Shown: piece after piece, positions 1 to 12,802 of the stretch
How positions within the stretch are numbered: position 1 is the first letter of the stretch
Layout: each line of letters starts with the position of its first letter
From: Akkermansia muciniphila
GTDB lineage: Bacteria; Verrucomicrobiota; Verrucomicrobiia; Verrucomicrobiales; Akkermansiaceae
Direction: 5' to 3'
Assembly: GCF_030848305.1 (NCBI RefSeq)
Contig: NZ_CP114598.1
Coordinates: 992,001-1,056,000, forward strand
Length of the DNA stretch: 64,000 bases
Made by a program: the position numbers and the translations under genes
Notes under the pieces: generated by a model
Databases searched by the model: none
The model's input: only the letters and a program-made list of their open reading frames with translations
What the model was told of the DNA's origin: nothing

Positions 1-1420
<1,420 letters not shown>

Positions 1421-1585
1421 TGGAGTAAGCGCACACAAGTGCGCAGGTCGGATCTCTTCCCGAGGGAAGAGAAAGCGGAACCCGCGAGGGCCCGCAACGA
1501 ACCAAAGATGTGTAAACAGCCGGTCGCCTGGAGCAAAACCGGGCACGACGTGCGTGACGACCTTTTTTCACCGAGAACCGCAACT

Positions 1586-1661
1586 GGGGGTATAGCTCAG
1601 TTGGTAGAGCGCCAGCTTTGCAAGCTGGATGTCCGGGGTTCGAGTCCCCGTGCCTCCACCA
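1586..1661 (+). tRNA. tRNA-Ala (TGC)
   Basis: A 76-nt cloverleaf in the 16S-23S spacer. The 7-bp acceptor stem (1586-1592 with 1651-1657) includes G-T pairs. The anticodon loop 1617-1623 holds TGC at 1619-1621, the T-loop GTTCGAGTC is intact, and the terminal CCA (1659-1661) is encoded. It lies before tRNA-Ile, the reverse of the common Ile-Ala spacer order. Confidence 0.97.
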
Positions 1662-1685
1662 GTTTCGGAAAAGAGACCCAAAGCC

Positions 1686-1762
1686 GGGCCTGTAGCTCAG
1701 TTGGTTAGAGCACGCGCTTGATAAGCGCGGGGTCACAGGTTCAAGTCCTGTCAGGCCCACCA
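1686..1762 (+). tRNA. tRNA-Ile (GAT)
   Basis: A 77-nt cloverleaf 24 nt after tRNA-Ala. The acceptor stem pairs 1686-1692 with 1752-1758. The anticodon stem CGCGC/GCGCG encloses loop TTGATAA with GAT at 1720-1722. CCA is encoded. The remaining spacer to 23S (1763-1968) contains no further tRNA. Confidence 0.97.
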
Positions 1763-1968
1763 GCAAAATCGATTATTGAGGGAAAGCGAAAATTGACATC
1801 TGCGTGGCAAAGAAAACGGTTGCTGAGAAGCAATCGCTTTCCAACAAAGTGGGTAGTTGAACAACAACAACTACAAAACACAAAAACATGCATACCAAGC
1901 AATGAGACAATACAGTAAGTCACGAAAGGGCTTTGTGGTATTGTGGAAGTGGTAACAAGCTTTTGCAA

Positions 1969-4809
<2,841 letters not shown>

Positions 4810-5030
4810 TACATCACTCCCCGTCGTGAATGAACACTTGCTCTTGTCTCATTCTCCTATGCATGATCTCAACCACCAGCCACGCAGATGTCAGTTTACG
4901 CTGAATGCCCCCTTCCCAAAAATCTTCTTAGACTCATACTAACCCATTAAAAAAATCCCACACTCGAAAGCCCCAATGCTGGGCTCCCGGGCAGGCAGGA
5001 TGAAGATCGATGAAAGTCCCTTCCCCCTGA

Positions 5031-5148
5031 AGCCCGGTGGCCAGAGCGCAGTGGTCCCACCCGGTCCCGTTCCGAACCCGGAAGTGAAACGCTGCCGCGC
5101 CAATGGTAGTCGGACGATAGGTCCCGCAAGAGTAGGTCGCCGCCGGGA
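5031..5148 (+). rRNA. rrf: 5S ribosomal RNA
   Basis: About 118 nt. The terminal helix pairs CCCGGTGGC at the 5' end with GTCGCCGCCGGG at the 3' end. The loop segment CCCGTTCCGAACCCGGAAG is typical of 5S. It lies about 220 nt after 23S and closes the rRNA operon. The spacer 4810-5030 shows no gene. Confidence 0.93.
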
Positions 5149-5160
5149 TTTTTTCCCATC

Positions 5161-5200
5161 AGGCCCCGCCAGTCTCCAGACTCGCGGGGCCTGTTCGCTT
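5161..5200 (+). terminator. rRNA operon terminator hairpin
   Basis: AGGCCCCGC (5161-5169) and GCGGGGCCT (5184-5192) form a perfect 9-bp stem with a 14-nt loop, 12 nt after 5S. It is followed by a pyrimidine-rich, T-containing tract. Position and form fit an intrinsic terminator. Confidence 0.75.
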
Positions 5201-5433
5201 CTTGCTCTCTCTTAATCCTCTCTATCTTTTTTACTGCCAAATTTTCCTCTCTTTGCCTCTTTTCGGTAGGGACTCATGAGGTCGGTTTTTGAATCCGGTT
5301 GTTTCTGTTCACAGGATGCAATAGGTAGCGTATAAGAGTTTTCTATTATTCTTTAAGTGCGTTTCACTTCGCAGAAGAACTTCTATTTTCTCTGTCTGAA
5401 ACTGTTAATATTTCTCTCTTTCAAAAAATTAGC

Positions 5434-5462
5434 TCGACAGCGGATTCAAAAACCGCTATTCG
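5434..5462 (+). promoter_or_regulatory. Promoter with a dyad in its spacer, ahead of the PEP-CTERM gene
   Basis: TCGACA (5434-5439), a 17-nt spacer and TATTCG (5457-5462) resemble a sigma70 promoter. The dyad AGCGGATT-CAA-AAACCGCT (5439-5457, one mismatch between arms) fills the spacer. Nearly the same element occurs at 63607-63635 ahead of another secreted-protein gene. An operator is inferred from dyad placement. A hairpin acting in RNA is the alternative. The predicted start of transcription lies within a few bases of the ATG at 5472. The upstream stretch 5193-5433 is AT-rich with no gene seen. Confidence 0.55.
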
Positions 5463-5471
5463 TCATGCGTC

Positions 5472-6226
5472 ATGACTAGAGTGTTTTTTCTATTCTTGGA
5501 ACTATAGCTGCTGCCGGAGTTGCGTTAGGCGACACTACCCTTACTTATGATGCATTGTTGCAATCTTCGGATGGATGGGAGTTGTCTGTAGGGAGAAGTG
5601 GCCGCAATACGATTCAAATAGCTAATGGAACAGCTTCCTGCCCTTCCTCTAACTGGGGACAGGCCGCTGCCGTCACCACGCTGAGTGAAGGTATCCTGCT
5701 GGCAAATGAACAGGATACATTTACATTTTCTTTTGATATTACCACTAATGGAACTACAAATGCTGCCGCCATGGTGTCGTTTGTAGGTTCGGAAACGGCT
5801 GTCTGCCTGGGAACGAGCGCCTATAACGGAACAATTGGTTATGGCACGTCAGACAATGTTTCCGCCAGGGCTTACTCTTTCCAAGGCGCATGGGATGCAA
5901 ACGGCAGTTTTGTATCACCTTCGAGCTCTTTAACCACGATAGGTTCTAATGAAACCGTTACCATTTCCGGAGGCATCTCCTGGAAAGATGGCCAGTTTGT
6001 GCTGGATTTGTCAGCAAATGGTGGAACGGGAAGTATAGAGTTGGGTGATAGCGTCTCCATTGATAAAGTGCTTCTCCAATTGGACGGTCCCAACTCTTCT
6101 GCCGTGCCTTCTATTTCCAATCTTTCCATGTCTGCGTATCTGGTCCCGGAACCGGCGACGGCTTCCCTGAGCCTGCTGGGCTTGGCGGGACTGGCCATGC
6201 GGAGGCGCAGAAGGCAGGAAGCCTGA
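5472..6226 (+). pseudogene. PEP-CTERM surface protein, signal peptide out of frame
   Basis: The body (in frame from about 5480) is a secreted, Ser/Thr/Gly-rich beta-type protein. It ends in a PEP-CTERM sorting signal: the VPEP motif, a hydrophobic stretch and an RRRRR cluster, then the stop. Exosortase systems cleave and anchor such proteins. The natural start is ATG 5472, reading M-T-R-V-F-F, but this frame stops after 11 codons. One extra T in the T6 run (5484-5489) would give a normal signal peptide ending A-L-G before mature D-T-T-L-T. As written, only weak internal starts such as TTG 5555 exist. The cause may be phase variation, decay or a base-calling error. The coding region is more AT-rich than most neighbours. 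No exosortase lies in the window. Confidence 0.7.
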
Positions 6227-6304
6227 TCCGATAGAGGCGGGAAAAGGGAGCGAGAATGCTACCCATGTGCCTCTGCACCATGATCATTCAGAATATTATT
6301 TGAC

Positions 6305-6345
6305 GAACCCTTGGAAGAAAATGATTCTTCCGGGGGTTCTTTTTC
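6305..6345 (+). terminator. Intrinsic terminator after the PEP-CTERM gene
   Basis: GAACCC..GGAAGAA (6305-6319) pairs with TTCTTCC..GGGTTC (6325-6339), interrupted by one internal TT/GG mismatch. A T5 run follows (6340-6344). It lies 79 nt past the stop of the PEP-CTERM gene. Confidence 0.8.
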
Positions 6346-6493
6346 TTAATGATTCCTCGGAAACCTTGAATGGGACTTTTAAGATTACTGGTCTTTTCCC
6401 TCATCTCTTTATTCATTCTCCTACGGGTGATAGTTGACGGTTGAAAAAGAAAATTCCCGCAGCTATAGTCGCCCTTGGGCAAATGTAACTCAA

Positions 6494-8050
6494 ATGATTC
6501 GTTTTCTATCCTTTTTATTCCTTCTGTGCTTTTCTTCTGTATGTTCTGCAAAAGAATTGAAGATTTTTTTGCTGACGGGCCAATCCAATTCCCTGGGAGC
6601 GGTGAAGGGCAGTCCTGCCGCTCTGGAGTTGTTAAAAAAGTATGAGCCGAAGGAAACACTGTACTGGCATGAAAATTTTGGGCAAAGGGAAGGCGTGTTT
6701 CCCGGCGCTTCCACATCCTGGGAACAGGTAAGGCCTGCTATGCCGCGTTATAACGGCAATTTATGCATGGGGCCGGAATACGGGTTTGCTTTTACTCTGG
6801 AGAAGAATGGTTGGTTTAAGGACGCGGACGTTGCGGTCGTAAAAGCTTCCCGGGACGGCGGCGACAATTCCCATTGGCGGAAAAACGGCCAGGCTTACAG
6901 AACGCTGGTGCAGGCCGTCAAAAATGCCTGTGCGGGTGTGGACAGGTCCAAGTATTCCAAAGTGGAGTTTGCCGGACTTTTGTATTTGCAGGGGGAAAGC
7001 AATGGCGGCGCTTCCGTTCCGGAGAGCGCCTCCCGTTTTCTGGAGCTTCTGGGCAATCTGGCGGCAGATCTGAAACCGTATGGGGATACGTCCGCGCTGG
7101 CCGCGCAGAAAGCCGTTGTTGGAGAAAATGCCAATTGGGCCGGAAAGAATGAGTCTGATCCGGAAACGGGCAACCTTACCGGAGGCCTGGAAGGGCGCGA
7201 CACGGAAGTTCAGGGAAAGACAACCCGGCAGGTGATGAAGGATCTGGCAGAATCCCGCCCATCCCTGGGCTATGCTCCTACCCGCGATCTTCCCAAGCTG
7301 ACCGCGGGGGATCAGATGGGAGTGCATTACAACGGCCAGTCCCAGATTTGCATAGGAGCCCGTTTTGCTTATGAAGCCGCCCGGTTGGCCGGGAAGGATG
7401 CCGGCTCCGTACGCAGCGGCCGTTATGATCTTCCTCTGAGTTCTCCGGACGCGTGGATGAACCGGAAAATGCCGGGGAAGAACGTGTGCGTGTGGAACGT
7501 GGCTTCTTCCGTAAAACCCAGTCTGGTGTCGGGAGTGGTGAAATTGTTTGGAATTCGTGTGGAAGATCCGGCCGTCAATACCGTTATTGTCCGGAGCAAG
7601 GGAGGGTCCGGAGACCGTTTGGTAATCGGCCCGGGAGGTATTCGTCTGGCGGAAGGAAAAAATTTGCAGTTGAGGGCAAATGTACAACTGGCGGGCCGGC
7701 AGTCCTGGAATATTCCGGGCGGTTCTGCCGTGGAGATTAAGCCCTCGCTGGTTCAGGAAAAAACCATGCCTGTCCGTTTGTCCGGCCAGGCGGAGGTGCA
7801 TGTGGCCCGCGCGGAAGGCGGCGGAGAAACGGCGGAAGCGGCCCGCGTCGTATTGGAACAGGTGCTGCCTTCTGCCCTGAAATGTTCCTGGACATTGTCC
7901 GGAAAGGTGGAAATGACTCTGAAGGGTATGGAAGGGAAGGCCGTGAATTTGGGCAAAATCCTCGTCAAGCAGGGCGCTGTACTGAATCTGAATGGCTCCA
8001 GACCTGTTGCGGGCAGTGTCGTTAATCAGGGCGGCACGGTGAATCCGTAA
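6494..8050 (+). CDS. Secreted SGNH/sialate O-acetylesterase-like hydrolase
   Basis: 518 residues starting at ATG 6494. The open frame continues upstream, but this ATG heads a clear signal peptide (M-I-R-F then a hydrophobic run to V-C-S-A). The mature part opens with F-L-L-T-G-Q-S-N-S-L-G, the block I nucleophile motif of the sialate O-acetylesterase (SASA) branch of SGNH hydrolases. Y-L-Q-G-E-S-N follows further in, and a late V-H-Y segment could supply the catalytic His. The last 200 or so residues look like beta-rich accessory sequence I cannot name. The inferred role is removal of acetyl esters from host glycans outside the cytoplasm. Substrate is not determinable here. Confidence 0.8.
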   Translation: MIRFLSFLFLLCFSSVCSAKELKIFLLTGQSNSLGAVKGSPAALELLKKYEPKETLYWHENFGQREGVFPGASTSWEQVRPAMPRYNGNLCMGPEYGFAFTLEKNGWFKDADVAVVKASRDGGDNSHWRKNGQAYRTLVQAVKNACAGVDRSKYSKVEFAGLLYLQGESNGGASVPESASRFLELLGNLAADLKPYGDTSALAAQKAVVGENANWAGKNESDPETGNLTGGLEGRDTEVQGKTTRQVMKDLAESRPSLGYAPTRDLPKLTAGDQMGVHYNGQSQICIGARFAYEAARLAGKDAGSVRSGRYDLPLSSPDAWMNRKMPGKNVCVWNVASSVKPSLVSGVVKLFGIRVEDPAVNTVIVRSKGGSGDRLVIGPGGIRLAEGKNLQLRANVQLAGRQSWNIPGGSAVEIKPSLVQEKTMPVRLSGQAEVHVARAEGGGETAEAARVVLEQVLPSALKCSWTLSGKVEMTLKGMEGKAVNLGKILVKQGAVLNLNGSRPVAGSVVNQGGTVNP

Positions 8051-8079
8051 TTGCGTGCCGGACTTTTTCCAGCGGAGGA

Positions 8080-8106
8080 CGGAGTAAAAAATGCGTTTTT
8101 TCTCCG
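8080..8106. terminator. Hairpin after the esterase gene
   Basis: CGGAG (8080-8084), T, A6, loop TGCG, T6 and CTCCG (8102-8106) form a self-complementary element 30 nt after the stop codon. A further T6 follows at 8123-8128. A terminator is plausible but the hairpin is AT-rich at its centre. Nothing else was seen between 8051 and 8292. Confidence 0.45.
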
Positions 8107-8304
8107 GAGGGTTTGTGTGGGCTTTTTTCTTATTCACAGGGGAGGTTCGGCCGGGAATCCGAGCAGGGGCGTAAACGGCGGCATTTTTGCCCCGGTTTAT
8201 TCACATGCAATTCTGGTTGGGGAATATTGATCATTAAGTCTACTGTACTATATTTGGCGTACTTTTTCCTTTATGGATGCGTTATGTGGTAGTATGGTCG
8301 CGCC

Positions 8305-8796
8305 ATGAGATGCGTTCAGTGCGGTCATTTGGAAGATAAAGTCATTGATTCCCGTATGTCTAAAGACGGGACGACCATCCGCCGCCGCCGCGTCTGCCTG
8401 AGGTGCGATTACCGTTATACGACCTATGAGCAGATTGAACGCACGGAGTTGCGCGTAGTCAAAAGGGATAATCTGAGAGAAGCCCTGAATCGTGAAAAGA
8501 TTTTACGCGGCCTGGTAAAAGCGTGTGAAAAAAGGCCCGTCAGCATGGACCGCCTGGACCGCGCCGTGGAAGAGATCATTTCCGAATTGCACCGTGACCA
8601 TTTACGCGAAGTTCCTTCCAGCGAAATAGGCAAGAAGGTGATTGAAAAATTGTACGCCATTGATCCCGTGGCGTACATCCGCTATGTGTCCGTGTACCGC
8701 CAGTTTTCCAATGTGGAGGAATTTATTCAGGAGATCACGCAGATGCGCCACCAGACGCTCATAGATCCCCTGCAGCGCAAGCTTCCCATTCTTTGA
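8305..8796 (+). CDS. nrdR: Transcriptional repressor NrdR
   Basis: 163 residues. NrdR is the nucleotide-sensing repressor of ribonucleotide reductase genes. The N-terminal zinc ribbon has C3/C6 and C31/C34 with the R-R-R-R-V-C segment typical of the family. An ATP-cone domain covers about residues 49-139, ending Y-I-R-Y-V-S-V-Y-R. Length matches the family. A -10-like TATGGT (8293-8298) sits only 6 nt before the ATG, and no Shine-Dalgarno sequence is present. Candidate NrdR operator boxes are found ahead of nrdD (37001-37047). The next gene starts 13 nt downstream. Confidence 0.95.
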   Translation: MRCVQCGHLEDKVIDSRMSKDGTTIRRRRVCLRCDYRYTTYEQIERTELRVVKRDNLREALNREKILRGLVKACEKRPVSMDRLDRAVEEIISELHRDHLREVPSSEIGKKVIEKLYAIDPVAYIRYVSVYRQFSNVEEFIQEITQMRHQTLIDPLQRKLPIL

Positions 8797-8809
8797 AGTT
8801 CCCTGTTCC

Positions 8810-9337
8810 ATGATTGGCTTCCGAAACAACAGACCGCTGCTCAAGCTTGGTGATTGCCTGATTACCGAGTACGGGGAGCAATGGCTGGCGGATGCCCTGG
8901 AGCATGCCGCCCGGCGCGCCGGGACAACCCTGCCGTTCAAGGAAGATCTGCTGGCCTCCGTGCGCTATTATCTGGAGCATGAGTGCGATTTGTCCGTCAT
9001 GAAGGTGTCTGAGCTGTATGCGCGCCTGCGCCGCATGCTCACGGAAGTGGGCCTGGAGCACCTTGCAAGGGAGCTTAGGGAGGAGACGCCGCCCATGACG
9101 GTCTGCGTTGCGGAGATTGCCCGCAGCGTGCCGTTCTGGTTGTTTTTCGCCTGCGAGCTGAAAAAGCAGGTGGAGGAATTGCGGGGGCACGGCATTACCA
9201 GGTATTGCTTCACAGGCAGGAAGGAATGCGTGATGGCTCTCCGGGGAAGGAAGCGCTGGGACCGTTCCTGCCAGTCTCTGCTGGAAGACCTGGACTTTCT
9301 TCTTTCCCGCTATGAGGAGCAGGCGGCGGATTGTTAA
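8810..9337 (+). CDS. Hypothetical protein, possibly a divergent ATP-cone
   Basis: 175 residues, 13 nt after nrdR, so probably co-transcribed. I do not recognise a family. Residues about 10-90 follow the order of NrdR's own ATP-cone: a short strand ahead of W-L-A-D-A-L, then F-K-E-D-L-L-A-S-V-R-Y-Y-L-E-H and K-V-S-E-L-Y-A-R-L-R-R-M-L, then a segment near G-L-E-H-L-A-R-E-L. The likeness is in helix layout rather than strong identity, so I treat it as a hypothesis. The C-terminal half is basic, with no zinc motif, signal peptide or membrane segment. Confidence 0.7.
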   Translation: MIGFRNNRPLLKLGDCLITEYGEQWLADALEHAARRAGTTLPFKEDLLASVRYYLEHECDLSVMKVSELYARLRRMLTEVGLEHLARELREETPPMTVCVAEIARSVPFWLFFACELKKQVEELRGHGITRYCFTGRKECVMALRGRKRWDRSCQSLLEDLDFLLSRYEEQAADC

Positions 9338-9454
9338 CGGGACTTATCCGGTCCGTATTGAAGTATTCAGCCGCGCAGCTCAGCAGGTTCCGCTTTCCCG
9401 GCTGATGGAGCCGGTTCGGAGCGCTGCGCGTTTCCGCTTTTCATGAGCATGTGA

Positions 9455-9480
9455 GGCCATTCCACTTTTCTGGAATGGCC
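9455..9480. terminator. Perfect hairpin between convergent genes
   Basis: GGCCATTCCA (9455-9464) and TGGAATGGCC (9471-9480) form a perfect 10-bp stem with a 6-nt loop. It lies between the nrdR-linked gene on the plus strand and the SulP gene on the minus strand. No long T-run follows on either side, so termination is inferred from position only. No gene is supported in 9338-9618. Confidence 0.5.
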
Positions 9481-9618
9481 CCAATAGGAGTTAACAGGCC
9501 GTATTGCGCCGCCGCCTGATCCCGGAGATGAACCGGATGAGGGAATGCAGGAGGCTTTCCCCCATTTTTCCCCAAGATTGTTATTTCTGGCGGTTTGCAA
9601 CAGGGGCAACCTCACCCG

Positions 9619-11298
9619 TTACAGGTGTTTGGGCGCGGGGCCGTCAATGATTTTGCGGGCCCGGTTCAGGGCGGCGTCAATATTCTCGCAGATATTATAG
9701 CGTTTCAGCTCCCGGTAAAAGGGCGCGTGGCGGATGACGTCCAGAGGCTGGGGCTGCACGCCGCAGACCAGCAGGGTGGAGCCGTGCTCCCGGCACTGGT
9801 GGCAAAAGTCGGAAAGGACGTTCAGGCCGGTGGCGTCCAGAGCGGGAACCAGGCGCATGCGCAGGATAACCACCTTGGTATCGTGCTCCAGCGTTTCCAG
9901 TACCTGGTCTTTGAATTGCTCCACGGCGCCGAAGAAGAAGGGGCCTTTCACGTCGAAAACTTCCACGCCTTCCGGGATGTCCAGCTTGGAAGCGGAACGG
10001 CCTCCGTCATCTTCCTCATCATTTTCCAGCAGTTCGTTTTTGATGGCGGAAACATCGCTGATTTGGGCCATGCGGCCCATGAAGAGCAGGGCGGCCAGCA
10101 CCACGCCCACTTCCACGGCTACGACGAGGTCCACAAAGACGGTCAGCAGGAAGGTGATCACCAGCACCGCCGCATCCTGCCTGGGCCCTTTCAGCAGACG
10201 GCTGAACGTGTGTATTTCACTCATGTTGTAGCACACTACCGTCAGGATGCCCGCCAGGACAGCCAGGGGAATCTGCTGGGCATAGTGGGCGAAGGCCATC
10301 AGAATGGCCAGGAGGGTCAGCGCGTGAATCATGCCGGAAACCGGGCTTTTAGCCCCGGCTTTGATGTTGGTGGCGGTGCGGGCAATCGCTCCGGTGGCCG
10401 GAATGCCGCCGAACAGGGCGGAGCCGATGTTGCCGATGCCTTGTGCAATCAGCTCCATGTTGGGCTTGTGGCGTCCTCCGGTCATGCCGTCCGCCACGGA
10501 GGCGCTTAACAGAGATTCGATGGCCGCCAGCAGCGCGATGGTGAAAGCAGGGGCCGTCAGCGCCCCCAGAGTGCTCCAGTCAATGCTGGGCAGGGAGGGC
10601 AGGGGAAGCGTGTTCGGGAGGCTGCCGAAGGCTTGCCCGATGGTTGTCACAGGTAACGAAAACGCCACGGAAACGGCCGTCATGCCCAGCATGCCCACCA
10701 GCATGGCCGGTATTCTGGGCCAGAAACGGCGGCTCAGCATGGTAATGATTACGGTGCCGGCGGCCAGCCCCAGCGCGGCCCAGTTGATGGTGTGGAAATA
10801 ATGGAAGTAACACGCCCATTTTTCAATGAACTCTCCGGGAATTTTTTCCGTGATGGTGAGACCGAAGATGTCTTTAATTTGCGTGGAAAAGATTACCACG
10901 GCGATGCCGGAGGTGAACCCTGTGGTGACAGGGAAGGGAATAAAGCGGATGAGCGCCCCCATGCGGCAGAACCCAAAGATGATGAGGAAGAGGCCCGCCA
11001 TCAATGTGCAGACCAGCAGGCCGGATGCGTGGTATTGCTCCAGGACGCCCATGATGATGATCACGAAGGCGCCGGTGGGGCCGCCTATTTGATATTTGCT
11101 TCCGCTGAACAGGGAAATGAGGAACCCGGCCACAATGGCGGTGATGAGACCCTGGGTTGGGGAAAGCCCGCATGCGATGGCAAAGGCCATGGCCAGCGGG
11201 ATGGCTACTACACCGACGGTCAGCCCCGCAAAAAGGTCCGCCAGAAAGGTTTGTTTGGTATAAGTTTTGAGAGAGGAAAGAAGAGCAGGTTTGAACAT
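9619..11298 (-). CDS. SulP-family anion transporter with STAS domain
   Basis: 559 residues. The N-terminal 420 or so residues are strongly hydrophobic with the SulP pattern: an early D-L-F-A-G-L-T-V-G-V-V-A-I-P-L-A-M-A-F-A segment, then a Q-I-G-G-P-T-G-A-F motif. A soluble STAS domain occupies about 440-555, including L-D-A-T-G-L. Family members carry sulfate, bicarbonate or dicarboxylates across the inner membrane, usually with H+ or Na+. The sequence does not show which. No carbonic anhydrase or sulfate assimilation gene is adjacent. It lies downstream of argH on the same strand, with a 136-nt gap. Confidence 0.9.
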   Translation of the reverse strand: MFKPALLSSLKTYTKQTFLADLFAGLTVGVVAIPLAMAFAIACGLSPTQGLITAIVAGFLISLFSGSKYQIGGPTGAFVIIIMGVLEQYHASGLLVCTLMAGLFLIIFGFCRMGALIRFIPFPVTTGFTSGIAVVIFSTQIKDIFGLTITEKIPGEFIEKWACYFHYFHTINWAALGLAAGTVIITMLSRRFWPRIPAMLVGMLGMTAVSVAFSLPVTTIGQAFGSLPNTLPLPSLPSIDWSTLGALTAPAFTIALLAAIESLLSASVADGMTGGRHKPNMELIAQGIGNIGSALFGGIPATGAIARTATNIKAGAKSPVSGMIHALTLLAILMAFAHYAQQIPLAVLAGILTVVCYNMSEIHTFSRLLKGPRQDAAVLVITFLLTVFVDLVVAVEVGVVLAALLFMGRMAQISDVSAIKNELLENDEEDDGGRSASKLDIPEGVEVFDVKGPFFFGAVEQFKDQVLETLEHDTKVVILRMRLVPALDATGLNVLSDFCHQCREHGSTLLVCGVQPQPLDVIRHAPFYRELKRYNICENIDAALNRARKIIDGPAPKHL

Positions 11299-11416
11299 GG
11301 CTGCCGGGATGGTTGGCCGGCTGCGGTGGATGCCGCCGCCAGCGGGGTTGAAGCGTCCCCTTCCTGCACCCGGAAGCGCGCCGCGGAGACGGACGGCAGG
11401 TTCTCTTTGTTCCCGT

Positions 11417-11432
11417 CCGCCTCCGCAGGCGG
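11417..11432 (-). terminator. Small GC hairpin just after argH
   Basis: CCGCCT-CCGC-AGGCGG forms a 6-bp stem with a tetraloop, starting 2 nt past the argH stop on the minus strand. It lacks a T-tract, so it may be a weak terminator or an mRNA-end stabiliser. Confidence 0.4.
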
Positions 11433-11434
11433 CG

Positions 11435-12802
11435 TTACTTGGAAAGGATGCCTTCCCAGTAGGCGATGCGGCGGCGGGTGTTGTCGGAATTGGGAGCCCC
11501 CGGGTTGGTACGCTGGGCGAAGGCTTTTGTCAATTCAAATACGTCGCGCGCGTCTGTTCCGTATGCATCTGAAATGGAAGCGAACTGTTCATCGCTCAGC
11601 TTGTTGAGCGGCGTGCCCGTGGAGATGCTCATGGCGACTGCCTTCCCGACCAGCTCATGGGCCTTCCGGAAGGGGACGCCGCGGCGTACCAGATAATCCG
11701 CCAGGTCCGTGGCCAGCAGCATGGGATCGGACGCCGCTTCCCGGGCCCGGGCCGTGTTCACCGTCATGGCGGCTATCATTTCCGCATTGACGTCCAGAGC
11801 CAGCTTGACCGTGTCAATGGAATCGAACAGGGGTTCCTTGTCTTCCTGAAGGTCGCGATTGTAAGTCAGGGGAAGCCCTTTGACGGCCACCATGACGGCG
11901 GTGAGGTTGCCGTACAGCCGCCCCGTCTTTCCGCGGGTGAGTTCCGCGACGTCCGGATTTTTCTTCTGGGGCATCAGGGAGGAACCCGTCGTATGGGCGT
12001 CGGACAAGGAAGCGAAGCCGAATTCCGCCGTGCACCACAGGATGACGTCCTCGCTCATGCGGGAGAGATGGGCTCCGACCACGGCCAGGTCAAAAAGGAT
12101 TTCCATGATGTAATCCCGGTCGGCAATCGCATCCATGGAGTTTTCTGTAACGGCGTCGAACCCCAGTTCCACGGCAATTCCGTGGCGGTCCAGGCAGATG
12201 GTGGAGCCTGCGATGGCTCCGGAACCGAGCGGGGAGATGTTCAGGCGCCTGCGGCAGTCCTTGAGGCGGTCCGCATCCCGGTCCAGCATTTCCACGTAAG
12301 CCAGCAGGTGATGGCCCATGGTGACGGGCTGGGCGCGTTGCAGGTGAGTATAGCCCGGCATCATGGCATCCGCGTATTCCTTCGCCTTCATGACCAGGGC
12401 CCGCTGCAGATGGCGCACTTTTCCAAGGATTTCATCAATTTCCGCCCGGCAGTAAAGCCGCGTGTCCGTAGCCACCTGGTCATTGCGGGAGCGTGCGGTA
12501 TGCAGCTTGGCGCCCGGAGCGCCGATGCGCCGGGTGAGTTCGCTTTCAATGTTCATGTGCACGTCCTCCAGTTCCCGGCTCCACAAGAAATTGCCTGCTT
12601 CAATGTCTTTCAGGATGTCTTTCAGGCCGGATTCAATGGCGTTGAATTCTTCCTGCGAAAGCAGGCCTGCCTTGAGCTGGGCCCGCGCATGGGCGATGGA
12701 TCCGGCAATGTCCTGGCGGAACAGTCTCCAGTCGTAGGAGACGGATTCGCCGTAGCGTTGAACCAGATCAGCGGTTGGTTTAGAAAATCTGCCTTTCCAC
12801 AT
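11435..12802 (-). CDS. argH: Argininosuccinate lyase
   Basis: 455 residues from the ATG that gives M-W-K-G-R-F-S, the family's usual N-terminus. The frame extends 30 codons further up, but that part does not resemble the family. A GGGGGT stretch lies just ahead of the chosen ATG. The enzyme splits argininosuccinate into arginine and fumarate in the last step of arginine synthesis. Signatures seen are H-T-A-R-S-R-N-D-Q-V-A-T-D (from about residue 101), T-H-L-Q-R-A-Q-P (catalytic His near 152) and the fumarase/aspartase signature G-S-S-L-M-P-Q-K-K-N-P-D (273-284; catalytic Ser about 275). argD of the same pathway is in the window at 46793, unlinked. Confidence 0.96.
   Translation of the reverse strand: MWKGRFSKPTADLVQRYGESVSYDWRLFRQDIAGSIAHARAQLKAGLLSQEEFNAIESGLKDILKDIEAGNFLWSRELEDVHMNIESELTRRIGAPGAKLHTARSRNDQVATDTRLYCRAEIDEILGKVRHLQRALVMKAKEYADAMMPGYTHLQRAQPVTMGHHLLAYVEMLDRDADRLKDCRRRLNISPLGSGAIAGSTICLDRHGIAVELGFDAVTENSMDAIADRDYIMEILFDLAVVGAHLSRMSEDVILWCTAEFGFASLSDAHTTGSSLMPQKKNPDVAELTRGKTGRLYGNLTAVMVAVKGLPLTYNRDLQEDKEPLFDSIDTVKLALDVNAEMIAAMTVNTARAREAASDPMLLATDLADYLVRRGVPFRKAHELVGKAVAMSISTGTPLNKLSDEQFASISDAYGTDARDVFELTKAFAQRTNPGAPNSDNTRRRIAYWEGILSK

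Noticed and set aside
6761-8137. 458-codon open frame on the minus strand
   Set aside because: It is antisense to the secreted esterase, whose frame has a signal peptide and catalytic motifs. The minus-strand product is rich in Arg, His and Gln with no domain.
8245-8260. NrdR-like box ahead of nrdR itself (GTACTATATTTGGCGT)
   Set aside because: Only 11 of 16 consensus positions match and no second box is found at the required spacing, so autoregulation is not supported.
9367-9615. 82-codon minus-strand open frame between convergent genes
   Set aside because: Low-complexity product that reads through the perfect hairpin at 9455-9480; no family likeness.
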